Source: Azophilus sp964348115 (GTDB lineage Bacteria; Pseudomonadota; Gammaproteobacteria; Pseudomonadales; Azotimanducaceae). From it: 23,991 nt of DNA. Numbering within the stretch: position 1 is the first letter of the stretch; every line of letters begins with the position of its first letter. The notes beneath the pieces are model-generated. The model was not told where the DNA came from. It searched no databases and was given only the letters and a program-made list of their open reading frames with translations. The stretch is taken from contig CAYGBY010000032.1 in assembly GCA_964348115.1 (NCBI GenBank), positions 1-23,991 of the forward strand, read 5' to 3'. The position numbers and the translations under genes are program-made. Positions 7,955 to 15,672 of this stretch are shown here, piece after piece.

Positions 7955-9043
7955 TTATAGAACGAGTGATCTCCAGTACTGATCCAGCGTTTTGGCGATC
8001 GCTTTGATCGTCTCGGTATCGACCCGTTCGCTTGCTTCCACGCGTCGGATGGTTCGGATGTTGAGGTTGTCGTCCGTGCGTTTCTGAACCTCAACTCTAA
8101 GCTGATGCTGCGTCCATCCTCGCTTGACACGCAATGCCTTGACCAAATCTCCGTTAGGGTCCACCCCGCGCATTTTCACCCGTGCATTGCGGTCGCGCAT
8201 GAACCGTTTCCAGTCGTCGAGATAGCGGTGTTCAGGATCGAAGGGTTTGCCCGGTGCGCTGATCAGCTCTATGAATTCCTGGCGGGAGTCCTGGAAGCGC
8301 TTAACGAAGTCCCCGTGCTTAGTGGCCATTTCGAGGTAAATTTGGCTACTCTTCTTGTGCTTCTCCATATTGCGTTCAAGGTCATCGAGTTTCGTGCTCC
8401 CGTCAAGCGCCTTGGCGGCTCTCTCCTGGACCGATTTCTTGGTGATTTTCTCGGTGTGCGTGAGCAGGTTCTTTCGCTTCTCGGGGGACTGGAAAAAGGG
8501 CAGCTTCCAGTGGGCATTCAACTGGGAGGCCTTGACACCGAGCGAGGCTGCGGCCTCTTCGATGAGGTTTGCCAAACGAACAAATTCGTTAAGTGCGTTG
8601 AGGTGCGAGCACCAGTTTGCCATCGCTTCGATGGCCTCTTGCGGAATGGTCGTTTGTGAACCCTTCACGAAGCCCTTTACGAACGCCTGCAACCCTGCCA
8701 CTGCCTCTGTCATTTCCTTGACAAAGAGGGCGGCGTCGTCATGTTTGCGGACCCGGCCCGCCCAAGGCGGCTCGACCCACACCATTTCCCCCTTCGGCAG
8801 CCTCACCTGGGGCACCCGCGCCTCAAGCTCGCACTCGTGCTGAAAGAAGTTGAGGTAGCGATAGCACTGCGTCTGGGTGTCGTGCACAGGGTGCTGGCCG
8901 CCGTCGCCCCCGACCGCGAAGCGAGCGTCCTTGGGGAAGTCGATGCGCACGGTGAGCCGGTGCCTGCCCTTATCGAAGTCCAAGCCTTTGACAAACCAAG
9001 GCTCTGACAAGCCGAGGGCGTCGGAGAAGAGTTTGTGGTCCAT
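7955..9043 (-). CDS. Chimeric regulator-like protein: ISL3 transposase N-terminal domain plus C-terminal XRE-type HTH
   Basis: The product is 362 residues, with the ATG at 9043 and AAAGGAG about 6 bases upstream. Residues 1-97 match the start of ISL3-family transposases: EPWFVKGLDFDKGRHRLTV, then HPVHDT, LNFFQHE, ARVPQV and PPWAG. In that family the region is a zinc finger, but here the CPxCG position reads VGGDGG and the later cysteine pair is replaced by LPKGE, so the metal site appears lost. The ISL3 helix-turn-helix and DDE catalytic domain are absent. Residues about 100-290 are mostly helical and charged (NMEKHKKSSQIYLEMATK) and match no family I know. Residues about 298-355 fit a Cro/C1-type HTH (LVKALRVKRGWTQHQL ... 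NIRTIRRVEASERVDTETI). This may be a domesticated transposase fragment used as a DNA-binding regulator. Domain calls are fairly firm; the role is unknown. Confidence 0.85.
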   Translation of the reverse strand: MDHKLFSDALGLSEPWFVKGLDFDKGRHRLTVRIDFPKDARFAVGGDGGQHPVHDTQTQCYRYLNFFQHECELEARVPQVRLPKGEMVWVEPPWAGRVRKHDDAALFVKEMTEAVAGLQAFVKGFVKGSQTTIPQEAIEAMANWCSHLNALNEFVRLANLIEEAAASLGVKASQLNAHWKLPFFQSPEKRKNLLTHTEKITKKSVQERAAKALDGSTKLDDLERNMEKHKKSSQIYLEMATKHGDFVKRFQDSRQEFIELISAPGKPFDPEHRYLDDWKRFMRDRNARVKMRGVDPNGDLVKALRVKRGWTQHQLRVEVQKRTDDNLNIRTIRRVEASERVDTETIKAIAKTLDQYWRSLVL

Positions 9044-9788
9044 GAGTTGCTCCTTTGGGGTGGATCATTCAGGTAGACGCACATGCTCCGCGGTTGCGGG
9101 ACACGACGAGCGCCGACGACAATACCTGACGGCACCCCAACCGGCACAGCCGCTGAACTCGGTCCGGTCAAGCGGCGTCCGCCGCCGCAGGTTCTGCTTG
9201 GCAAGTGCTGCACCGTCGTGCTTGGCGCACTGGTCGTCTAATGTGTTTGCAGATACGACGCTACTGACCGACGTAGTCTGCATGTGGGGCAAATACCTCT
9301 CCATCCGGCGCCATCTCCCTGAACCACGCTTGCTGGAGTTCCTCTATGTGAAGACGAACTTTGTCGTCCTTGTGGGCGATCAACACCGCCAATATAAACT
9401 CAGCGTATTTTAGCACGGAAGCCTCCGGAGCTTCTTTGTTCAAAGTTACGTGCTTTCTTGATGGCGTCTGGATGCGGCCTTTTCCGTACCCGGAAGCACA
9501 GCCAAAGCGCGAGCGGCTGCCGCTTGCCCTCCTCGCCCAAGCAGGCGACCGGTTTGAAAAAGGAAATCCTCCTAATGGACAAGGCCCCCAAAACCCGAGG
9601 AGATCACTGACTTTAAGATCGTCGCCGCGGCTCCTAACTGAATGCGGTTCAGCGACGGTGGTGAACTGCCCTTGTTTCGAATCGCCCGCCGTCGATGCCT
9701 TCTTTGAAGGTACGGGGGGCACCCCGCCAAATCAACCGGATCGCCTCGTCTGTTACGCACCATTCGCTCGGACGCTTCACCGATAACG
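9044..9788. other. Long mostly non-coding gap between the HTH chimera and the M32 carboxypeptidase
   Basis: Over these 745 bases both strands hold only short frames without convincing start signals or family resemblance. The one stretch that reads like protein is the small minus-strand frame at 9261-9443, listed separately. No tRNA, clear terminal repeat or terminator was found. Decayed genes could be hidden here. Confidence 0.4.
9261..9443 (-). CDS. Possible small protein or gene remnant, unrecognised
   Basis: The last 50-60 codons of a longer open frame (open to 9722) have a natural amino-acid mix, for example EASVLKYAEFILAVLIAHKD and HIEELQQAWFREMAPDGE, while the upstream part is rich in Arg, Ser and Pro like a shadow frame. 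A TTG at 9443 would give 60 residues, but its ribosome binding site is poor. I recognise no family. It may be the 3' end of a lost gene. Confidence 0.25.
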   Translation of the reverse strand: MNKEAPEASVLKYAEFILAVLIAHKDDKVRLHIEELQQAWFREMAPDGEVFAPHADYVGQ

Positions 9789-11267
9789 TCATGCGGCGTA
9801 GCGGGAATTGAGGTGCTGCAGAAACGCGGTGGTTCCGAGCGGCTTGCCGGTGGCGTCCGCCAGCAATTCCATGCTCGGCTTTGATCGACCCAGGCTGTGT
9901 ACTTTCAGCCGAAGCCATTCGAGCAGTTCTCCGAATTTGCCCTTCCGAATTGCTTGATCCAACCCATCAATTTCGCGAGCCGCGGACTGGTGGAACTGCG
10001 CCGCCATTACAGCGCCGATTGAATAGGTTGGGAAGTACCCAATATAGCCGGCGAAGAAATGAATGTCCTGAAGCACGCCGTCCTTGTGATTATCGGCGGT
10101 GGACAACCCGAGATGCTCGCGCATCTTTGCATCCCATGCTTCGGGAAGGTCGGCCACGGCCAGACTACCGGCGATGAGAGCCGTTTCCAGCTCATATCGC
10201 AAAATGATGTGTAGTGGATAGCTTAGCTCATCGGCATCCACACGGATCAGGCCGCGCTTGACATGCCTTACTAGTCTTGCGAGATTTTCGGGCTGCCATT
10301 CGGCAGCGTCCGTCTCGGCGCCAACGGCGTGGCGTTGAACGATGGGTGCGAGGAATTCCAAGAAGGCGTCTCCTCGGGCAATTTGCCTTTCAAACAGCAG
10401 GGACTGGCTTTCGTGCAGTGCGAAACCGCCTGCTTCCCCAACCGGCTGTCCCACCCAGGCAGGGGGCAGATTCTGCTGGTAGTGTCCGTGGCCGGTCTCG
10501 TGAATCACCGGCATAATCGCCTTTAGGGGATCGTTTAGGTCGAAGCGCGTCGTCAGTCGAGTGTCGTCGCGGACGCCGCCGGTGAACGGATGCGCACTTA
10601 CGTCAAGCCGGCCGCGGGAGAAATCGAAGCCCAATGCGATCATCAACTCCCGGGCGAGCGCTTTTTGACGTACTATGGGGAATGGCCCCTTCGGCGTTGT
10701 CGGTTGCGCTTGGCGCCCGATAGCGGCATCGATGATTGGCGGCAGCACTTTTGCAAGCTCAGCGAAGATGGGGTCTATGATGGCGCGGCTTAACCCAGGT
10801 TCGTACTCATCCAGCAGGGCGTCATAAGGGTCGCAGTCCAGTGCATCCGCGAGGGCGGCGGCTCGTTGACCCGTCAGGGAGATGACCGTCTCCAACTCGA
10901 CGGCTACGCGGTTCCAGTCATTCTTGGGGCGGGCATCCTGCCAGACCTGTTCGCAGGTTGATCTTGCCTGTGCGAGCGCACTGACCAAATTGGCGGGTAT
11001 TGCTCTCGCCCGCGTCCAATCCTTTTGCATTTCGGAAAGATTCGCAACCTCCCAAGGAGTCCTTCCTGAGGCGGAATTGAACAGTTCCCCCAAGTGAGGC
11101 GCGGCGATGCGTTCATGAATGACCTTCTCCAGCGCCCCGATCGCTTCGGCTCGGGCAGCGCCGCCTCCGGGCGGCATGTTGACCGGGGCGTCCCACATCA
11201 GCATGGCAAGGCTGTGCTTGAGGTTGCCGATCTCCTTGAAGTGCTCGTGAAGTTCAGAGTAGCTCAT
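9789..11267 (-). CDS. Carboxypeptidase Taq-type metallopeptidase (M32)
   Basis: This is a 492-residue cytoplasmic metallocarboxypeptidase that releases C-terminal residues from peptides; M32 enzymes are usually about 500 residues. The start at 11267 (MSYSELHEHFKEIGNLKHSL) has AGGAAG about 7 bases upstream. The M32 signatures are in order: DDTRLTTRF at about 234-242, the zinc motif HETGH at 256-260 inside PVIHETGHGHYQQ, and HESQS at 285-289, which supplies the third metal ligand Glu. No signal peptide is seen. It is followed on the same strand by a 745-bp gap, so it is probably transcribed alone. It shares a peptide-use theme with pepN and the opp operon in this window, but no shared control is visible. 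Confidence 0.95.
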   Translation of the reverse strand: MSYSELHEHFKEIGNLKHSLAMLMWDAPVNMPPGGGAARAEAIGALEKVIHERIAAPHLGELFNSASGRTPWEVANLSEMQKDWTRARAIPANLVSALAQARSTCEQVWQDARPKNDWNRVAVELETVISLTGQRAAALADALDCDPYDALLDEYEPGLSRAIIDPIFAELAKVLPPIIDAAIGRQAQPTTPKGPFPIVRQKALARELMIALGFDFSRGRLDVSAHPFTGGVRDDTRLTTRFDLNDPLKAIMPVIHETGHGHYQQNLPPAWVGQPVGEAGGFALHESQSLLFERQIARGDAFLEFLAPIVQRHAVGAETDAAEWQPENLARLVRHVKRGLIRVDADELSYPLHIILRYELETALIAGSLAVADLPEAWDAKMREHLGLSTADNHKDGVLQDIHFFAGYIGYFPTYSIGAVMAAQFHQSAAREIDGLDQAIRKGKFGELLEWLRLKVHSLGRSKPSMELLADATGKPLGTTAFLQHLNSRYAA

Positions 11268-11331
11268 TATTGACTTCCTGTTGGTATTAAAGGGCGGACG
11301 TTGATTCGCTCACCAGCTCCAGAGCCGACTT

Positions 11332-11760
11332 TTAACCTTCATCGGGCATCGAGAACAAGTCGAAGCTGCTCATCCCTGTCCGATTGCAAGTCGGGCACAC
11401 CGGCTTCGGGCACACCGGCCTTGGGCACACCGGCCTTGGGCAGATGGGCAGAGGCAGCAATGGCGGTGTGCACGAGGACTGCTCGCCGAGCGCCCTGCCC
11501 AAGGCCACCTCGGTCTCAACGCCACCCGCATAATCCGTTCTGAGTGGTATCTCGATCGGCGACGCGCTCTTTACCACCTCAATGCAGCTGACCGAGGGCC
11601 AAGACCAAGCTTCGGCCTGTGCATCCTCAGCCGCTTCTATTACGCACACGGCTGCTGTCTTCCCCCAAGGCGCCATAACGGCGAGCAAGGCGATGGCGAT
11701 GACTACAATTTTGTACGGATGCTTCAGCGATGGCCTGTCGTATCGCATGCTTTTTTCCAT
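11332..11760 (-). CDS. Putative exported small protein with Cys-Pro repeat
   Basis: The frame gives 142 residues from the ATG at 11760, with AAAGG about 5 bases upstream; an ATG at 11748 is an alternative. Residues about 17-36 (YKIVVIAIALLAVMAPWGKT) form a hydrophobic stretch after basic residues, as in a signal peptide or anchor. A middle region of about 65 residues is unremarkable. Near the C-terminus comes a Cys-Pro repeat, CPRPVCPRPVCPKPVCPTC, encoded by about four copies of a 15-bp unit at 11391-11450. Four evenly spaced cysteines suggest disulphides or metal binding outside the cytoplasm. I recognise no family. The gene stands alone between the M32 carboxypeptidase and the end of the opp operon. 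It is probably real, but this is not certain. Confidence 0.55.
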   Translation of the reverse strand: MEKSMRYDRPSLKHPYKIVVIAIALLAVMAPWGKTAAVCVIEAAEDAQAEAWSWPSVSCIEVVKSASPIEIPLRTDYAGGVETEVALGRALGEQSSCTPPLLPLPICPRPVCPRPVCPKPVCPTCNRTGMSSFDLFSMPDEG

Positions 11761-11991
11761 CTGTCCTTTCTTCTCTATCGGAGCGGAGAATGATGATAGT
11801 CCATTCGAAAACGGAATTCAACTCCATTTTTTCTTACTTGATTAGCACTAAATACGAAGTGTCAGGTTGTGGAGTCTTGACTTTCAAGGAGATTGAGGAG
11901 ACGACAGGGGCGTGGCGAAGTGCGGAGAGAGCCGGAGGATGATGCAGTTTGAGGATATACGCATTCGATTTGGATGGAGCGGGCTTTGCGC

Positions 11992-13842
11992 TCATCGCAG
12001 CTGTTCCTCCCCCGCCCGATGACAAGCCGCTTGGCAGTCCTCCGCGATTTGCCGAAGCTGCGGGGCTTCTATCCGACAACGCTCCTCGACAAACCGACAC
12101 CGGGTGCTGAAGGGGCAGCCGGAGGGCGGGTCGGTGGGTGAAGGCGGGTCACCCGGAAGCAACTCCCCAACCCGCGTCCGCTCCCTGTCGGGGTCGGGTA
12201 TCGGCACGGCGCTGATGAGCGCCCGCGTATAGGGATGCCGGGGCGTCTTGTACAGCGCCCGCCGCGACGCCACCTCCATGATCCGGCCCAGGTACATGAC
12301 CATGACCCGGTGACTGATGTGTCGAACAACCGCCAGATCGTGGGAGATGAAGATCAGCGCCAGACCGAAGTCCGCCTGAAGGTCCATGAGCAGGTTGACG
12401 ATCTTCGCCTGGATGGAAACGTCCAGTGCGCTGACCGGTTCGTCGCAGATGATGACCTTTGGCTCAAGCACCAAGGCTCGGGCGATGCTGATTCGCTGGC
12501 ATTGCCCGCCGGAGAACTCGTGGGGATAGCGATTCAGCTCACGGCCGCTGAGTCCCACTCGACGCAATGCGTCGGCGGCCCGCGCCCTTACCCTTTCGGC
12601 GTCGAGTTCCGGGAAGTGGGTCCAGAGGGGTTCACTGACGATGTTGGCCACAGTCATTCGCGGATTGAGCGAAGCCAGGGGGTCCTGAAAGATGACCTGG
12701 ACATGCCGGCGCATCTCCCGCAGTGAGCGCTTGTCCAGATCGCCGACACTCCGCCCCAGCAACCATACTTTGCCGGCTGTAGGCGGCACCAGCCCGAGGA
12801 TGGCCCGGGCGAGCGTCGACTTGCCGCAGCCGGACTCGCCTACGATCCCCACTGTCTCGCCGGGGCGCAACTCCAGGCCCACGCCGTCCACGGCCCGCAC
12901 TGCTTGCTTTCGCCCCAGCCAGCCACCGGTGCGAACCGGAAAGTGGACCTTGAAGTCGTCCACGCTCAACAGCGCGGATTCGGCCAGCGGCGGTGCGGGC
13001 GCGGCCGGTGCCGCGGACTTTGCTCCGCCGGTAGCCGGGGCTAGCTGCTCCGCCCGCTCCGCGTACCGCCTCCGCACAGCCTCCAGCAGTGCCTTCGTAA
13101 TAGGATGGCGAGGTCGATGGAAGACGTCCCGCACGTTCCCCTGCTCCTTCAGTTCCCCGTCGTGCATCACCAGAACCCGCTCGCACAGCCCCGCGATCAC
13201 GCCTAGATCGTGCGTGATAAGCACGATGGCCGTGCCCCGTCGGCGGTTGAGGTCCCGCATGAGTTCCAGAATCTGCGCCTGGACCGTCACATCCAGTGCC
13301 GTCGTGGGCTCGTCAGCCACCAGGATCTGCGGATCCAGCAGCAGACTCGCCGCGACCATGACCCGTTGGCGCATGCCGCCCGACAGCTCGTGGGGATAGC
13401 AGTCCAGCCGGGAATCCGCGTCCGGGATCTTCACCGCCTCCAGCAGCTTCAGGCACCGTTCCCGGGCCGCCTTGCGGCTCGCCCCATCGTGCTCGCGCAC
13501 AACTTCGGTCATCTGTTGTGCGATGGTCAGGTAGGGGTTCAGCGACGTCATCGGATCCTGGAAGACCATGGAGATGCGCCGACCGAGAATTCGCCGCAGT
13601 TCGCCTGCGGAAAGCGCCAGCAGATCCTCCCGCTCGAACAACGCCGTGCCGGTCGCACGGCCGTTGTCGGCCAGCAGCCCCACCAGGCTCAGTACGGCTT
13701 GGCTTTTGCCGGAGCCCGACTCGCCCACCACACCGAGGATTTCCCCTTGGCCAAGGTCGAAGTCAAGATCCCTCACGGCATGAACCTCTCCGTCCTGGGT
13801 ATCGAAACGGACATTCAGATTACGAACTTGAAGCAGTCTCAT
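11992..13842 (-). CDS. Oligopeptide/dipeptide ABC importer, fused double ATPase (OppD-OppF type)
   Basis: The 616-residue product carries both ATPase domains of a peptide importer in one chain, as in YejF-like proteins. The ATG at 13842 (MRLLQVRNLNVRFDTQDGEV) lies 13 bp after the upstream permease stop; a longer open frame into the permease gene is rejected. Domain one has Walker A GESGSGKS at 40-47, signature LSGGM at 153-157 and Walker B ILVADEP at about 173-179. An Ala/Pro-rich linker spans about 268-290. Domain two has GESGCGKS at 335-342, FSGGQ at 443-447 and VIICDEP at about 463-469. The C-terminal oligopeptide-type extension (GCPFSTRCRFVEERC) holds clustered cysteines known in this family. 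All ATPase motifs are intact. A decayed copy of this gene's 3' end lies at 17464-17672. Confidence 0.93.
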   Translation of the reverse strand: MRLLQVRNLNVRFDTQDGEVHAVRDLDFDLGQGEILGVVGESGSGKSQAVLSLVGLLADNGRATGTALFEREDLLALSAGELRRILGRRISMVFQDPMTSLNPYLTIAQQMTEVVREHDGASRKAARERCLKLLEAVKIPDADSRLDCYPHELSGGMRQRVMVAASLLLDPQILVADEPTTALDVTVQAQILELMRDLNRRRGTAIVLITHDLGVIAGLCERVLVMHDGELKEQGNVRDVFHRPRHPITKALLEAVRRRYAERAEQLAPATGGAKSAAPAAPAPPLAESALLSVDDFKVHFPVRTGGWLGRKQAVRAVDGVGLELRPGETVGIVGESGCGKSTLARAILGLVPPTAGKVWLLGRSVGDLDKRSLREMRRHVQVIFQDPLASLNPRMTVANIVSEPLWTHFPELDAERVRARAADALRRVGLSGRELNRYPHEFSGGQCQRISIARALVLEPKVIICDEPVSALDVSIQAKIVNLLMDLQADFGLALIFISHDLAVVRHISHRVMVMYLGRIMEVASRRALYKTPRHPYTRALISAVPIPDPDRERTRVGELLPGDPPSPTDPPSGCPFSTRCRFVEERCRIEAPQLRQIAEDCQAACHRAGEEQLR

Positions 13843-13855
13843 GATCGGAGTCGCA

Positions 13856-14737
13856 CTAGCGATCCTTTGGATCAAGCGCATCGCGCATGCCGTCGCCGAG
13901 GAAGTTGAAGCAGAAAAGAGTGGTCGCGAGAGACAACGCCGGGAAGAACAACAGCCAAGGCGCACTCTCAATTGCTCCCAGACCGTCCTTGACGAGCGCA
14001 CCCCACGACGGCATGGGCGGCTGAACCCCGAGACCAAGAAAGCTGAGGAAGCTTTCCATGAGGATGACCTGGGGTATGGTCAGCGTCACGTACACGGCGA
14101 CCACCCCCAGCAGGTTCGGCACGATGTGACGGCGAATCACCGCGAACGTCCCCACCCCTTGCGCCCTGGCCGCCTCGACGAACTCCCGGTGCTTGAGGCT
14201 CAGGGTCTGGCCGCGAACGATCCTTGCCATGTCCAGCCAAATGATGGAGCCCAGGGCGACGAAGAGCAGAACGATGTGCCTCCCGAAGAGCATCATGAGC
14301 AGTATGACGACGAATATGAAGGGGATCGCATAGAGGATGTCTACGACGCGCATCATCAGGTTGTCCAGCCGACCGCCGAAGTAGCCGGCGATGGCGCCGT
14401 AGCTGATGCCGATGAGCAAGCTGACCAGCGTCGCCGCCAGACCCACCGTCAGCGAGATGCGGCCGCCGTGCAGGATGCGCGCCAACAGGTCCCGCCCTAG
14501 TTCGTCGGTGCCGCACGAATGTCTCCAGGACGGGGGCTGGTTTGCGTTCCCGTAATTTGGGCAGTCGTAGCACTGGGTGAACAAGGGCCCGACGAGGACC
14601 GCCACGGCCATGACGCCGATGACAACGGCTGAGACCATGGCGGCGCGGTTCCTGCGCAGGGTGCGCCGAGCGTCGACCCACAGGCTGCTGCCGGCAACTT
14701 CCCGTTGTCCCTGGATTGCCTCGGCTGCCGCGTTCAC
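13856..14737 (-). CDS. Peptide ABC importer permease (OppC/DppC type)
   Basis: This inner-membrane permease has about 293 residues from a GTG at 14737, which overlaps the upstream oppB stop in a GTGA arrangement typical of translational coupling; an ATG at 14764 would add 9 residues but lacks a ribosome binding site. An N-terminal OppC_N helix (RRNRAAMVSAVVIGVMAV) is followed by a periplasmic loop with GTDELGRDLLARILHGGR, then the transport domain with about five more helices. The EAA loop that contacts the ATPase is EFVEAARAQGVGTFAVIRRH. The loop CYDCPNYGN contains two cysteines that may pair in the periplasm. It forms the channel with the OppB-type partner and is followed 13 bp later by the ATPase gene. 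Confidence 0.92.
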   Translation of the reverse strand: MNAAAEAIQGQREVAGSSLWVDARRTLRRNRAAMVSAVVIGVMAVAVLVGPLFTQCYDCPNYGNANQPPSWRHSCGTDELGRDLLARILHGGRISLTVGLAATLVSLLIGISYGAIAGYFGGRLDNLMMRVVDILYAIPFIFVVILLMMLFGRHIVLLFVALGSIIWLDMARIVRGQTLSLKHREFVEAARAQGVGTFAVIRRHIVPNLLGVVAVYVTLTIPQVILMESFLSFLGLGVQPPMPSWGALVKDGLGAIESAPWLLFFPALSLATTLFCFNFLGDGMRDALDPKDR

Positions 14738-15657
14738 GAGTACTTGACCTTGGGGTCCAGCCATGCATAAGCTAGGTCCACCAGCAGGTTGAAAGCGATG
14801 ATCAGCGTCCCATACAACACCACCACGCCTAAGACCAGCGGGTAGTCGCGATTGTTCGCACCGTCAACGAAGTGCTGTCCAACCCCCGGAACGCCGAATA
14901 TCTGTTCAATGACCACCGAGCCGGTGATCAATGCCGCCGTCGCCGGGCCGAGATAGGACACCACTGGCAGCAGCGCGGGCTTGAGCGCGTGCTTCAGCAC
15001 GATCTTTTGAATGGGTAGTCCCTGCGCCCGGGCAGTGCGGATGAAGTTGCTGCGCAGGACCTCGATCATGCTCCCGCGTGTCAGCCGGGAGATGTAGGCA
15101 ATCTGAGGAAGCGCCAGTGCGATCACTGGCAACACCATGTTGCGCGGGGAATTGTCCCCCAGCCCGCCAGCGGGCAGCCATCCTAGATAGATGGCGAAGA
15201 TCAAGATCAGAAAAGGCGCCATGACGAAGTTGGGGATCGAGATGCCAATCATTGACGCGCCGGTTACTGCGTAGTCGGTGCGCGTGTTCTGCCGCAGTGC
15301 AGCAAGGCTCCCGGCGGTGATCCCCACCAGCAGCGCCAGCGCCATGGCGGCGGCGCCCAGCCGTAGCGAAACGGGAAATCCAGTCATGAGAAGTTCGGCC
15401 ACCGAGAAGTCCTGGTAACGCAACGATGGCCCGAAGTCCCCCTGCATCAGCCCCCAGACGTACCGTACGAATTGCTCATGGAGGGGCTTGTCCAGGCCAT
15501 AGAAGGCCTCGAGTATTTGAAGCTTTTCCGAACTTAGCGGCCTCTCCAAGTTGAATGGCCCGCCGGGAGCCACGCGGATGAGAGTGAACGCTGCCGCGAT
15601 TAGGATGAGAAGCGTCGGCGGCGCTGCAAGCAGTCGGCGAACAGTGTATCCCAACAC
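14734..15657 (-). CDS. Peptide ABC importer permease (OppB/DppB type)
   Basis: The 307-residue inner-membrane permease starts with a GTG at 15657 (reading LGYTVRRLLAAPPTLLILI after the initiator). It has the classic OppB beginning: a first transmembrane helix, then TLIRVAPGGPF, then a periplasmic stretch with YGLDKPLHEQFVRYVWGLM and GDFGPSLRYQ. About five further helices follow, with the EAA-type ATPase contact loop NFIRTARAQGLPIQKIVLKH. The end is AYAWLDPKVKYS. It begins 15 bp after the end of oppA and its stop overlaps the start of the oppC-type gene. The ribosome binding site is weak, which fits translation coupled to the upstream gene. Confidence 0.93.
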   Translation of the reverse strand: MLGYTVRRLLAAPPTLLILIAAAFTLIRVAPGGPFNLERPLSSEKLQILEAFYGLDKPLHEQFVRYVWGLMQGDFGPSLRYQDFSVAELLMTGFPVSLRLGAAAMALALLVGITAGSLAALRQNTRTDYAVTGASMIGISIPNFVMAPFLILIFAIYLGWLPAGGLGDNSPRNMVLPVIALALPQIAYISRLTRGSMIEVLRSNFIRTARAQGLPIQKIVLKHALKPALLPVVSYLGPATAALITGSVVIEQIFGVPGVGQHFVDGANNRDYPLVLGVVVLYGTLIIAFNLLVDLAYAWLDPKVKYS

Positions 15658-15672
15658 GTGTAAACCACTCTT

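Noticed and set aside
13843..14037. Upstream extension of the fused ATPase
   Set aside because: It overlaps the OppC permease in another frame; the family start fits the ATG at 13842.
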